A stretch of 64,000 bases of DNA from Monodelphis domestica (Eukaryota; Chordata; Mammalia; Didelphimorphia; Didelphidae). Location of the stretch: contig NC_077228.1 in assembly GCF_027887165.1 (NCBI RefSeq), forward strand, positions 209,614,643 to 209,678,642, written 5' to 3'. Positions within the stretch are counted from its first letter, which is position 1; each line of letters opens with the position of its first letter. The notes under the pieces are model-generated. The model was not told the origin of the DNA. It did not search any database and was given only the letters and a program-made list of their open reading frames with translations. Of this stretch, positions 12,701-22,063 are shown piece by piece. The translations under genes and the position numbers were made by a program.

Positions 12701-14087
12701 TCTCTTTATCTTGCATAATCCCCAAACTCTACCCAGAGATGCGATGAAGCTGGGACTCAGTCAACCCTGGCCAGAAGCCATGAAGCTAATTACAGGGCAG
12801 CCCAACATGTCAGCTACAGCTATTATGAACTATTTCCAGCCCCTCCTGGATTGGCTTATCACCAAGAACAAGGAGCAGGGAGAGACACTAGGCTGGCCTC
12901 AGTATGACTGGACTCCATATTCTGGTACTGGCCCCATCCTTCCCCCTCCTACAGCCCCAAACCCCCCCCATCTCTCCCCAAACTACTAATATAGTCCTCT
13001 CCCCTTTGAGGCAGGGTCAAGTCTAAGCAAATACAGAGCAAGGAATTTTCTGTTACAAACCCACCCCCATCCCCCTTCTGCTATCAGAGTAGTAGAGATG
13101 TATTCCATTTGGGAGTAGCAGTGGCGCCCTGGGTCTGCTGCCTTCTCTAGGCAGTGCCCTTCAGCCAGAACTTAAAAGGTCTATAGTGGAAAGTGAACAA
13201 AATGTAAATCCAGGAAGATTCAAGGTCTGCTGCTCACTCACTCACTGTGAGACCTTTGGGCAAAATTGCTTTCCATCTCTGAGTCTATCAAATGAAGGAA
13301 TTGGATCTTACAGAATGGGAAACTGAGGCCCAGAGTCAGGAAAGTCATATGGATACTATAGTAGCATAAATGGAATTTTAACTGTTACATCCAGTCCTCT
13401 TTTCATTCCCCCATGCTGCTCCAATGTATGTCATTTCCCCCATCCATCCCACCCACCCCTGATAGATTTATTTACTAAAGCTTGTCTCCTTTCCATCTCT
13501 CAAAACCCTTATCTTACTTTAAGATTCAGTGCAGGGGTCACTTCCTCTGATGAAAACTTCTCTGATTTCTGCCCCCATTCCAAAAAGAGATATAATATTA
13601 ATAAAATAAGGGAGTTGCATTAAATGATCTCCAAAGTTCCTTCTGCTGAATTGTTCTGTGAATATTAGGTCCAGAGCTGGCGTGAGCCTGGACATTGGAG
13701 TGAGCTGGTACCCAGATATGATGATTTTTCTCCCAAGGGTCTGAATCTAGATCTGAGGGGGCAGATGGCCAAGAATCCCCTTTTCTCCTTTCCCTGATAC
13801 CCACACAGGTGTAGAACCCATTCTCCCCTCTTTCCATCCTCCTCTTATGTACTTTTCTTCCCTACCTCCTAGGTGCCTCCAGTGCTCCCAATGTACCGAA
13901 CAGTGGCAAAGTCAGCTTCTTGGGAATGGAGCTGGAGCGTGGGCAGGCTACAGCAGGGCAGTGGGTACTGCTTGTCCTGGGCCTGGTGTTGCTTGTGGCT
14001 ACAATGGGCTTGGCCTATAAGACATGTAGCCTCAAACGTAGAGAGGAGCCTTATTTTGGCTCTGAGGTGGAGCTGAGACACTCCTGA
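2000..14087 (+). CDS. ACE: Angiotensin-converting enzyme, 3' eight coding exons
   Basis: Zinc dipeptidyl carboxypeptidase that converts angiotensin I to II and degrades bradykinin; a type I ectoenzyme. Exons at 2000-2097, 2440-2612, 3086-3309, 4643-4787, 5715-5813, 11598-11720, 12737-12924 and 13873-14087 join in phase to 420 complete codons plus stop, without a break. They cover the C-terminal half of the C-domain (GNMWAQ onward), the TM helix and the cytoplasmic tail ending EVELRHS. In human testis-ACE numbering I see Q281, H353/A354 (CHASAW), HEMGH (383-387), E411 (HEAIGD), W485/W486/R489, K511/H513, and Y520/R522/Y523 (PYLRY), so it should be catalytically competent. The first exon in view needs a G from an upstream exon, so the gene starts left of the window; whether it has the N-domain cannot be seen. 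ACE3 follows 32 kb downstream. Family identity is near certain from motifs, exon phases and tail. Confidence 0.96.
2440..2612 (+). CDS. ACE: ACE exon 2 of 8 in window
   Basis: 173 nt; acceptor TTCAG just before, donor GTGAGA. Encodes [19 protein letters not shown] through [14 protein letters not shown]. Carries the first Cys of the C352-C370 disulfide and the H353/A354 pair that binds the substrate backbone. NWT is a possible N-glycosylation site. Confidence 0.95.
2775..2880 (+). repeat. MIR/LINE-like old repeat fragment
   Basis: Decayed 'atctcatttgacatccacaac...attttatag' pattern common to ancient mammalian repeats. It is in the intron between the second and third ACE exons. Confidence 0.35.
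3086..3309 (+). CDS. ACE: ACE exon 3 of 8: zinc-site exon
   Basis: 224 nt; acceptor CACAG, donor GTAAGT. Encodes IKQC (C370), then the HEMGH zinc/catalytic motif and GFHEAIGD with the third zinc ligand (E411 equivalent). REGANPG keeps E403. Ends LLDNEGEGY with a split codon. Confidence 0.96.
3510..4345 (+). repeat. Diverged solo ERV LTR (same family as 24142-25136)
   Basis: Colinear blocks shared with the 24.1-kb LTR: the 'ctgaatatttaatt' start, a GA-rich 'gagaaaaggggagagag' segment, and 'acatctgccaatcac...ctaggactgccca'. Boundaries are approximate. It fills most of the intron before the 4643 exon. Confidence 0.5.
3650..3749 (+). repeat. (GA)n microsatellite
   Basis: About 95 nt of nearly pure GA, grown from the GA-rich part of the LTR-like sequence around it. 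Confidence 0.95.
4643..4787 (+). CDS. ACE: ACE exon 4 of 8 in window
   Basis: 145 nt; acceptor GCCAG, donor GTCTGC. Encodes [17 protein letters not shown], then [16 protein letters not shown] and EWWNLR. W485, W486 and R489 of the chloride-I site are conserved. Confidence 0.94.
5715..5813 (+). CDS. ACE: ACE exon 5 of 8 in window
   Basis: 99 nt; acceptor CACAG, donor GTAAAG. Encodes [17 protein letters not shown] then [16 protein letters not shown], with the K511, H513, Y520 and (split codon) R522 equivalents of the C-terminal carboxylate pocket and chloride-II site. Confidence 0.95.
5870..6101 (+). repeat. MAR-type SINE
   Basis: Full-length: 'gggcagctaggtggtacag' head, CORE-like middle, 'tgaggtgaccctgggcaag'-type motif, tail ending 'aacaactgaacaaatg'. 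Confidence 0.85.
6170..6315 (+). repeat. Old dispersed repeat (AAGCATTTATTAAG type)
   Basis: Decayed 'aacaagcatgtatgtattaag...gtgcactaagcactg...ggtgctgaaaatgc' pattern, also at about 16205-16310, 18220-18290 and 58975-59090. Confidence 0.45.
6346..6670 (+). repeat. Old MITE-like repeat (GTTCTTAACC family)
   Basis: Starts 'ggagttcttaaccattttt', then 'catgggtccctttgacag' and repeated 'ggattacaaaagaaacc' blocks. Contains what looks like an internal duplication (about 6425-6500 versus 6500-6600). Confidence 0.55.
6671..7949. other. ACE intron, no recognised element
   Basis: Unique-looking sequence with a C9 run near 7340. No exon or repeat I can name. Confidence 0.4.
7950..8092 (-). repeat. SINE, minus half of a head-to-head pair
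   Basis: Poly-T, then the reverse-complement SINE body up to 'gaagtgtctgag'. Abuts a plus-strand half at 8093. Confidence 0.75.
8093..8260 (+). repeat. SINE, plus half of a head-to-head pair
   Basis: From 'gagacaggaggtcttgggtt' to 'agacagaaggtaaaggttt' and poly-A. The 5' third is missing at the junction. Confidence 0.75.
8379..8510 (-). repeat. L1 3' UTR fragment
   Basis: Reverse complement of the marsupial L1 tail: 'ccatggttacatgattc' and '...ctggagctgacagataattt...ggattatacatat'. Confidence 0.6.
8511..9902. other. ACE intron, mostly unique
   Basis: A short old repeat piece near 8700-8750 ('cattcagcaaacatttgttaa'). Nothing else recognised. Confidence 0.4.
9903..10100 (+). repeat. tRNA-derived marsupial SINE
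   Basis: 'gggcagctaagtggttcag' head through 'cttctgccttagaaccaata' and the A-rich tail. Confidence 0.85.
10101..10584. other. ACE intron, no recognised element
   Basis: Unique-looking sequence between two SINEs. Confidence 0.4.
10601..10808 (+). repeat. tRNA-derived marsupial SINE with target duplication
   Basis: Complete copy. A 16-bp duplication, AATAGTAATAAA(T/C)TAG, flanks it at 10585-10600 and 10809-10824 with one mismatch. Confidence 0.92.
10825..10990 (+). repeat. MIR/LINE-like old repeat
   Basis: 'aaagtttgcaaagcatttta...tctcatttgagcctc...gatgaggaaactaagag', a widespread ancient mammalian repeat pattern. Confidence 0.5.
10995..11130 (+). repeat. L1 3' end fragment
   Basis: 'acccagtggaattgcttgtc' and 'catgaatcatgtaaccatgg', then an A-rich tail, as in the L1 ends at 38.4 and 42.9 kb. 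Confidence 0.65.
11200..11360. repeat. AT-rich low-complexity tract
   Basis: Almost only A and T, with repeated TTATAAAT/ATTTATA words. Confidence 0.8.
11598..11720 (+). CDS. ACE: ACE exon 6 of 8 in window
   Basis: 123 nt after a 5.8-kb repeat-filled intron; acceptor TCCCAG, donor GTGAGT. Encodes [16 protein letters not shown], then [20 protein letters not shown]. The first Tyr is the Y523 equivalent that stabilises the tetrahedral intermediate. Confidence 0.95.
11996..12204 (+). repeat. tRNA-derived marsupial SINE
   Basis: 'gggggcagctaagtagctta' head to 'attctaagatagaaggttt' and the A-rich tail. Confidence 0.8.
12449..12562 (-). repeat. SINE fragment
   Basis: Poly-T, 'gtattggttccaaggcag' and 'gtgacttgcccagggtca'; truncated. 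Confidence 0.75.
12737..12924 (+). CDS. ACE: ACE exon 7 of 8 in window
   Basis: 188 nt; acceptor CCCAG, donor GTACTG. Encodes [37 protein letters not shown] and [11 protein letters not shown], the end of the catalytic domain. NMS is a possible N-glycosylation site. The open frame runs past the donor to 12989, but that part is intron. Confidence 0.94.
12925..13872. other. Last ACE intron
   Basis: A MIR-like stretch at about 13225-13400 ('tgtgagacctttgggcaaaa', 'gggaaactgaggcccag'). The rest is unique-looking. Confidence 0.4.
13873..14087 (+). CDS. ACE: ACE exon 8 of 8: membrane anchor, tail and stop
   Basis: 215 nt; acceptor CTCCTAG, stop TGA at 14085-14087. Encodes the juxtamembrane stalk (site of sheddase release in the family), [19 protein letters not shown], a ~20-residue hydrophobic helix [19 protein letters not shown], a basic stop-transfer patch (KRRE) and the conserved EVELRHS terminus. 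Confidence 0.95.
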
Positions 14088-14655
14088 GACTGAGCCTGGG
14101 ACTGAGAGGAATTGGAAAACCCGGTGGAGAAAAGAAGGGAAGGTGGTGGAGGAGAGAAATGAAATGCATGCTGAGGACATGCAGCCTTTGGTCTGAGCTT
14201 TGGTCATTAGATACTGAGGAAACTCATTCCATTGGACTCAGGACTTCATTCTTTTTTTATTTTATTTTTCAAATTTTATTTTATTTTTATAATTATTTTT
14301 CTACTCTGCCCCATCTTTATCTTATTCTTTACTGCTTTCATCTACTTTCTTCTCAAAATTTTCTCTTCCTCTTGCTTTCACCTCCTTGATTTCCTGTTCC
14401 CTTCTGGCTTCTCTGATTGTCAAACTTTCCTAACTATGCAAGATGCTATAGGATCACTCCATTTGAACAGGGAACAGGAGAGGTACTTCTAAATGCTTCT
14501 CCCATGGTGCATGTCTGATGGGGACTTGCGTTGGAGTTGGGGGAGAGCTTGTTTATTTTTCTGTGGCTTATTAGGTCAGGTGTGCTCAGTAGGAGCCAAC
14601 TAGACCCCATCCCCAAAGAATCCAATCACTGTGATCCTATATGAATGAAATTAAA
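14088..14655 (+). other. ACE: ACE 3' UTR with ATTAAA polyadenylation signal
   Basis: Follows the stop codon. An ATTAAA hexamer is at 14650-14655, followed by T-rich and GT-containing sequence. The UTR extent is inferred from this signal only. A short T-rich stretch at 14250-14350 may be an old insertion. Confidence 0.55.
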
Positions 14656-16645
14656 GGTTCTCATTCATCTTCCTACACTGCATCCCATTCCCTCATCCCT
14701 TGGTTCACCTAAAAGCAACAAATCCTGGGGTCCAGCCTTCTCCCCTTCATATTCCATTTCCCCAAGTATCTCCCCTCAATTCTGAATTGTCCTGCTACCC
14801 AGCAACCCTGGGAGTACTTCAAAGAATAGAAATAGTCACCATTTAGTATGCTCAATTGAAATGACTACTTTCCCTTTAGCCAGCCTTCCCTCCAGACCTG
14901 CTTTTTTCTGTGTGTTATAAAGGCGAAGGGAAAACAGAGGATTCTCTTACCCCAAAGTAAGGAGTGGAACCAAAGGCCCTAGCTGCACACTGTGCTCCCA
15001 AAAGAAATACAGTTCGATCTCCAGGAGGAGAATTTGGAAAGATATCTAGATCAAACTGAGTATGGAAGATCTTAGATAGAGGCAATCTGGAAAACCATAA
15101 TGAGGTCTGAGTGGCTGGGGCTTTGTCTAGGAGTTAGGAGGTGGCCAAAATATAGGGGGAGTACTGACTGCACTTTGTGCCATTCAGTAATATAGAAACA
15201 GCTAGCTGGCCTGAAAAATTCATTAAAACAGGAAGATACAAGCTCAAAGCAGTTTCCTCTGCCCAGGAAGCGACACTTCAAATGATCTTTTCATTGTCCT
15301 AGCCCTGCCACCATCCATGACAATCTCTTCCCCAGCAGTGGCTTTGTGACAGCCTTTTTTGTGACCATCCTCATCACTTAATTGAAGGGAAGTATTGTGC
15401 TACTTGTCCAGGGCACAAACACAGCTAAATGAGTCCCTGCTTTCTGCTGAAATGAAAAGTGTCACAGTCGCTGTCCAATTTTGGAAAGTGCCCCGAGTGT
15501 GACTTACCGTAAATTTACATGCTTTGTGTACCCTCCATGGAATGTCTTCCATTGGCCTGAAGTCAAGTCCTTGGCCCTCGCTTCCCTGGTGCTCAACTTG
15601 TCCTCTTGCTCAATCCAGCCCAGTTCTGTGAACAGAGAGGAGTGGGAAGGGGGCAGGGGGAGTCCAGGTTCTACTGAGGAGGGGGTCTCCTGGCTTCTTA
15701 GGAGAAGAAGACCCTTCCAGGAGAGGAAGACAACCCAGCACGTGAATGAGACTGAGAAGTGTGAGATTGATCTGACTTACTGGCATCCGTTATTGTTTCA
15801 GTCCCTTATGGTTTCATGCCCGACAGATTGTAATTCAACGACAACAAAAACCATTTCATGAGCAGAGCACCGGCCAAGATGTGGGGGCCACAGGAGACAT
15901 AAAGTTCAGATGGACTTTAGAGGCTACCCCAGGCTCTGTGGTGCCAATTCCACCCTAGAAGGCCCATGATTTACTCAAGGCCTTTATAAACAAGTGCCAG
16001 GGGTATTGTTGAGAGCCCTGCCTGTGGCTTACTTCCCACTTATGCAACTAAACCATAAAAGTATGTCTAACTCCATAAAATGATTCCCTGAAGTAATACA
16101 GGGTTCTTTCCTCAGGTCTAGCTGTGAATGATACCCAGATTTATGCAGAAGGATAGATGTTCATTTACTGTCCTTTGCTCCTCATGTTGTAAATAAATGA
16201 ATGAAAGAATAAATTATTTAAGCTCTATTTACCAAGCACCATGCTTTGCACTGGGTACACAAATACAAAGGCAGAATTAGTTCCTACCCTCAGATTATAT
16301 TCTAATATGAGCAGTGACCAGAGAGGGGGCATTTTGGCTTAGGAAGTTGCAAGAATAAGAAGTAGATAGAAAAGATGGACATGTCCTTTCTAGGAGCAAT
16401 GATAGGATTCATAGAATTAGAGCTCAAGAACTGGACAGTAGATATGATTATCAGTTTTGGGCAAAAAGATGGCCTGGGAAATGAAATGACACATGGATGG
16501 AACTAGGCCTAGATATGGTCCACTTAAGCAGTCAATGAGGACGGTGAGGCTCTAGACAGGAGTTTTGGTGGTATTCCTCCAGATGACATGCATCCTGGGA
16601 AGCCAGCTGTTAGTGAGATAGTCAAGAAGTAAAATGGACAATGGA
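14656..16645. other. Intergenic, mostly unique sequence
   Basis: No gene supported. The 126-codon open frame at 15481-15861 has no recognisable domain or splice context. 16205-16310 holds an old dispersed repeat. Confidence 0.4.
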
Positions 16646-16647
16646 CA

Positions 16648-16839
16648 AGGGCAGTTAAGTAATGCAGTGGATAGAGCACCAGAACTGTAGTTGGGAGGAA
16701 TTGGATTTAAATCTGGCCTCAGACATGTCCTGTGTAATCCTAGACAAGTCATTAAACTCCAATTGCCTAGTTCTTACTGCTCTTCTGCCTTGGAATCAGG
16801 ATGTATTCTAAGACAGAAGTTAAAGTTTTTAGAAAAAAA
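16648..16839 (+). repeat. tRNA-derived marsupial SINE
   Basis: 'gggcagttaagtaatgcag' head to the 'taagacagaagttaaag' tail; diverged. Confidence 0.75.
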
Positions 16840-17370
16840 CAACATGAAAATGGACCTATGGACCTTTGCCTTTCATTGCCCATACCCCATACAGTAGGCT
16901 GGACATTCTAGAGATTAGCCATTTATATGTAAGACCCCGTGAATGATTTGACCAGGTTTCCAAGACTTTCCCATTTGGGACTTGGTAGTTCTTTGAAGGT
17001 GAAAATCTTTGTATCAGATTCTGGACCCATTGAGGATCTAGATAATTTTTGCAATAAATATATTTAAAACTCCCAAGACAATACCTTGTTTTCTTCTAGC
17101 TCTGGGCCATTCGGCTAAGAAGCTCCCAATGAGTTTTCTGGAGTCCAGAGCTCTAGGCTACCTCCGCTCTGCACCAATTCCTATTTCTAAACCAGTGAGC
17201 TCACCTAGGTACATCTACATTTGCTACAACTTTCCCACCCACCTCCAGGATATGAGCTCAGTATCTCCCACTGCTCTTCAGCTCTACCTCCCACTTGTAG
17301 ATAGCTGACAATGATGAGAAACTATGCTATTGTATGCTATCAACTCAATGGGTTTTTTTCTAAAACCAAG

Positions 17371-17533
17371 CAGCAGCTAGACAACATAATACAGTGCTAG
17401 CTTTAAAGCAAGGATGACTTGGGTTCAAATCTGGTCTCAGACACTCTAGTTATGTGACCCTGGGCAAATCACTTAACAGTCCTTACCACTCTTCTGTCTG
17501 AGAACTGATTCTAAGAAGGTAAGGGTTTTTAAG
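17371..17533 (+). repeat. tRNA-derived marsupial SINE
   Basis: 'cttgggttcaaatctggtct' and 'tgtgaccctgggcaaatcac'; internally deleted. Confidence 0.75.
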
Positions 17534-17837
17534 TCTATGTAGAGAATGAAACAGCTAATGTTCCTATGCTTAGATCTTCCCATCACTCTTAAAGTGTATC
17601 AACTCTATGTTCATATTGAAATTCCCATACCTATTTGTAGTCTGTTGTCATTCCATATTGTCCTCTGCCTTCCAACCCCAAACCTTGTTTTTCATCCTCC
17701 AAATGACCTCCAATAATCCCTTAACTGCTTAGTTGTTTTGTTAGATCATTAACATTGCATTTTCCTCCTTTTCCCATCTTGATCCCTTGGTGAACTAGTT
17801 CAACTTAACAATATCCTCTTCTCTAAAGCTCTTGTTC

Positions 17838-17972
17838 TCTCATTCAATCATTTCAGGCATGTCCTACTCTTTGTGACCCCATTTGGAGTTTTCTTAGCAA
17901 AGACATTGGAGTGGCTTGCCATTTCCTTCTCCAACTTATTTTATAGATGAGGAAACTGAGGCAAAAGGAACT
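17838..17972 (-). repeat. MAR-type SINE, 3' part
   Basis: Reverse-complement tail: 'tttgtgaccccatttgg', 'gccatttccttctccaa', 'gatgaggaaactgaggc'. Confidence 0.7.
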
Positions 17973-18299
17973 GCTTTCTTTTTTTTATTTTATTTTTATT
18001 ATCATGCAAAACACACTTCCTTATTGGTCATTGTTGTAAGAGCACACTTATACAAACCAAAACCCCCAAACAAAACCATAAGTACACTAATATGAAAGAC
18101 GGTATGTTGAAACATTCCTTTCTTCATAACAAGAGTATCATCCTCCCAGTAACCCAGGCTCACAACTTATAAAGTAGAAACATAACAAATGTTTATTGAA
18201 TGATTAGTTGCCTCTGTTTATTCATTCATTCAACAAACATTTATTAAGCATCTATCATGTACTTGGTACTGCTGTAGGTACTGAGGAATATGAAATTTG
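17973..18299. other. Intergenic with repeat remnants
   Basis: T-rich start (possibly a LINE 3' end on the minus strand) and an old 'caacaaacatttattaagc' repeat at 18220-18290. Confidence 0.35.
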
Positions 18300-18440
18300 A
18301 TTTTATTTTTAAATTTTTAAATATTTTTCCATAGTTATATGATTTATTTTGAATCCCACCCCTCTTCCCTCCTCCCTCCTGGAGTTGACAAGCAATTGCA
18401 CTGGATTATACATGTGTTATCACTTGATACCTCTGAGGAT
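18300..18440 (-). repeat. L1 3' UTR fragment
   Basis: Reverse complement of the L1 end: 'ttccatagttatatgatt', 'cctggagttgacaagcaatt', 'ggattatacatgt'. A short (TA)n follows at 18451-18466. Confidence 0.6.
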
Positions 18441-18736
18441 ATGAAAAATGTATATATATATATATCTGTAAGGAGCTTGGAGGCTAGACCAACAAAGATT
18501 AAGCTCTGGTAAATCTTGTGAAACAGAAAGACTTCAAATACAAACATTTACTCTGCTATCTAAGGATCAGCCCACCTACGTTTAGAAGAATCTCAACCAG
18601 ACTAGTCACAGAGGAATCATTTTTTGAGCTATAGTAATTTTTAAAGACCATTGATTCAAGTTGTAGCATGTTTAAAATCCATTTTCAGGTAAAGACTCTC
18701 CTAACATATAAAATATAGCTCATTAGAGAATGATAA

Positions 18737-18990
18737 GGACAGCTATGAGGGTCAGTGAATAAAACACTGGGCTGGGGTCAGAAAAATTTATCTTCCTGAG
18801 TTCCAATCTGGCCTCAAACACTTGTGTGAGACCCTAGGTAAGGGATTTAATGTTGATTGCCCAGTTCCTTATCTGTATTATGAGCCAGAGAAGGAAATAG
18901 CAAACCACTCCAGTAACTCTGCCAAGAAAACCCCAAATGGAATCACAGAGTCAAACATGAAAAATGGCTGAACAGCATAACAAAAAAGGG
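18737..18990 (+). repeat. MAR-type SINE
   Basis: 'ggacagctatgagggtcag' head, 'accccaaatggaatcacag' and 'atggctgaacagcataac' tail. Confidence 0.75.
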
Positions 18991-18995
18991 ATAGG

Positions 18996-20083
18996 GGTGG
19001 ACTTCCGGGTAATCATGGCTGCAATCTAGACGCCACACGCTTCCTCTCCCCGGCACCAAATGAAATAGACTACATCAAAGGAGCATAAAAATCACCTTTG
19101 GAGGAACAGAAGGACTCCCCAGTACTCCCCAGTACCCCACACAGATGAAGGTACGTGGGGTTTGAACATTTCCACACTATAATAAGAAGGAGGAAAAGCT
19201 TGCACAGAAATGTGAACTGAGCCGCCCTTCCCCCACCCCGCCTCCCCCACCAAACCAGAATGAGCTACCAGAGCGCTCACTGGGACAGCGAGTGAGTGGG
19301 GAATGTCTCTGTCTGGGGGGGCACTCCAGGGTCCTTGGGATCTAGGGACTGCCAGGAAAAAACTTCTCAGGGCAGTTTCACGGGAGAATCCTGCGCTGAG
19401 CACAGGGGGCCCAGGGAGCTGTACTCAGGGCGGTTGCTCTGAGCATCTGGGCGGAGCTAAACACCAAGAATATTCATAGCTGCACTCTTTGTGGTGGCCA
19501 AAAATTGGAAAATGAGGGGATGCCCATCAATTGGGGAATGGCTGAACAAATTGTGGTATATGTTGGTGATGGAATACTATTGTGCTAAAAGGAATAATAA
19601 AGTAGAGGAATTCCATGGAGACTGGAACAACCTCCAGGAAGTGATGCAGAGCGAAAGGAGCAGAACCAGGAAAACATTGTACACAGAGACTGATACACTG
19701 TGGTACAATCGAAGGTGATGGACTTCTCCATTAGTGGCAATGCAATGTCCCTGAACAATCTGCAGGGATCTAAAAAAATACTATCCACAAGCAGAGGATA
19801 AACTGTGGGAGTAAAAACACCGATGAAAAGCAACTGCTTGACTACAGGGGTTGAGGGGATATGACTGAGGAGAGACTCTAAATGAACACTCTAATGCAAA
19901 TACCAACAACAGGGAAATGGGTTCGAGTCAAGAACACATGTGATAACCAGTGGAATCATGCGTCGGCTATGGGAGAGGGAAAGGTGGGGGGGGGGGGGGA
20001 AGAAAAGAAAATGATCTTTGTTTCCAGTGAATAATGTTTGGAAATGACCAAATAAAATAATGTTTAAAATTTAAAAAAAAAAA
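18996..20083 (+). mobile_element. Internally deleted L1 (5' UTR fused to 3' end)
   Basis: 18996-19466 resembles an L1 5' end ('gacttccgggtaatcatggc' followed by a GC-rich leader). It then jumps at about 19466-19469 directly into the last part of ORF2 and the 3' UTR, ending in AATAAA-like signals and poly-A at 20083. The ORF2 end is open (19491-19718) and would end WYNRR. ORF1 and about 90% of ORF2 are absent. The leader differs from that of the L1 at 21032. Confidence 0.75.
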
Positions 20084-21031
20084 GAACCCCAGATAAAAAC
20101 TAAATTAGAAATCCTAAAAATTAAAGGAGGAATTAATAAAATTGAAAGTGAAAGAACTATTGAATTAATAAATAAGACTTGAAGCTGGTGCTTGGAAAAA
20201 AATAAAATAGATAAAGTACTGGTTAATCTAGTAAAAAAAAGGAAAGAAGAAACCAAATTAACTGTATCATAAGATAAAAAGGTGACCTCAGCTCTAATGA
20301 AGAGGAAATTAAGGTATTAAAAACTATTTTGCCCAATTATATGGCAATAAATATAGCAATCTAGGTGATATGGATGACTATTTACAAACATATAAATTTC
20401 CTAGACTAATAGAAGAAATAGAATACTTAAATAATCCCATATCAGAAAAAGAAATTGAACAATTCATCAAAGAACTCCCTAAGAAAAAATCCCCAGGGTC
20501 TGATGGATTCACAAGTGAATTCTATCAAACATTTAAAGAACAACTAATTCCAATATTATACAAAGTATTTGACAAAATAAGCAAAGAAGGAGTTCTACCA
20601 AATTCCTTTTATAACACAAATATGGTACTGATTCCAAAACCAGGCAGAACAAAAACAGAGAACGAAAACTACACACCAATCTCCTTAATGAATATAGATG
20701 CAAAAATCTTAAATAGAACACTAGCAAAAAGACTCCAGTTAGTGATCACGAAGGTTATTCATTATGATCAGGTGGGATTTATACCAGGAATTCGAGGACA
20801 ATTCAATATTAGGAAACCCATCCACATAATTGACTATATCAACAGCCAAACCAACAGAAATCACATGATTATCTCAATAGATGCAGAAAAAGTCTTTGAC
20901 AAAATACAACACTCATTCCTATTGAAAACACTAGAAAGTATAGGAATAGAAGGGCTTTTCCTAAAAATAATAAACAGTACATATTTAAAACCATTAGCAA
21001 AAAAAATTATTTAAAAAAAAACATTAACAAG
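20084..21031 (+). mobile_element. Truncated L1 ORF2 (copy A, left part)
   Basis: Starts inside ORF2 right after the poly-A of the previous element. A 214-codon open stretch (20370-21014) encodes reverse-transcriptase fingers/palm: [46 protein letters not shown]. It is cut by the L1 at 21032 and resumes at 29111. Confidence 0.88.
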
Positions 21032-21493
21032 ACTGGGACTTCTGGTCAAGATGGTGGCTTAGAAGCTGCGAAAGTTCAGACCTCAGAAACCCTTCCTTAC
21101 CAATCGAAAACTGAGAGCTCCTAGGACACCAAAATTCAAGCTGAACAACAGGACAGACCCGGGGAACCCTCCTACTGGACCTGGATCAAAAGGTACGGCC
21201 CCCCAAAAGCCAAAACCCTAGATCATTCGGATCTAAGGGGCAGGCAGAAGGAAGTTCCCAGGACCCATCCCCCCAACCCAGAGTGCTGAGCCCACGGCAG
21301 CAGCGAGAACTTCAGGGTCAGCAAAAGGGCCCCAGGGCCTATTTTGAAGGACTCACCTTGAAAGCAACCTGAGCCAGTCTCCTGGACGCCCAACACAGAT
21401 GGCAGGGAAACATAGAGAGAAGGGGGAAGCCTGTAGACCCCTTGCTGGGTCCTTCCAACTGAGTCTCAAGGGAGGTCCCAGCTTTAGGGCACC

Positions 21494-21935
21494 AGCTGAA
21501 CCCAATCCCATCAGGAGCCCTCAGAGCTACTGAAAGGAGAGAAATCTTAGGGCCAGCAAAGGGGTTGCTCCGAAGAGCTTACCTTGAAAGTAACCTGGGC
21601 CAGTCTCTGGGCATTCAACACAGATTGTGGAGGAGGAGGTTTTTTGCTTTAGGGCTCATTCAGTACAAACAAGCTGAACCTAATCCCATCAGGAGCCCTC
21701 AGAGCCCAGGGAGGCCACAACCCCTCCCCCCTTAGAAAGCAGAGTCTTCTGAAAGAACCAGCTGAACCTAATCCCATCAAGAGCCCTCAGAGACCAGGGA
21801 GGCCACAACCCCTCCCCCCTTAGAGAGCAGAGTCTTCTGAAACAACCAGCTGAATCTAATCCCATCAAAAGTCTCCAGAACACAGGGAAGCCCAGGCTCC
21901 CCACCCATACTCATTGACTGCTGGACTTTAAGCCA
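21494..21935 (+). repeat. 88-bp tandem monomers in L1 5' UTR
   Basis: Units beginning 'agctgaacctaatcccatca' start at 21672, 21760 and 21848 (period 88). A more diverged start is at 21494. A larger, diverged duplication ('cttgaaagcaacctgagcc' versus 'cttgaaagtaacctgggcc') also lies in this UTR. Confidence 0.85.
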
Positions 21936-22063
21936 ATCAAAAGCCTCCAGAGGACAGGAAAGCTCAAACCCCCCAACAACCCTCCCCCAGAGACTACACC
22001 AAGAGATCTTCTGTTAAATCTCCAAGAGGGAAGACTGATAGAAGTCTCCCAAAAACAAAGAAA

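Noticed and set aside
12675..12989. Extended reading of the ACE exon at 12737
   Set aside because: Sequence outside 12737-12924 is flanked by AG and GT splice sites and does not match ACE.
15481..15861. 126-codon open frame between the genes
   Set aside because: No recognisable domain, no splice or promoter context and no paralogue in the window; likely chance.
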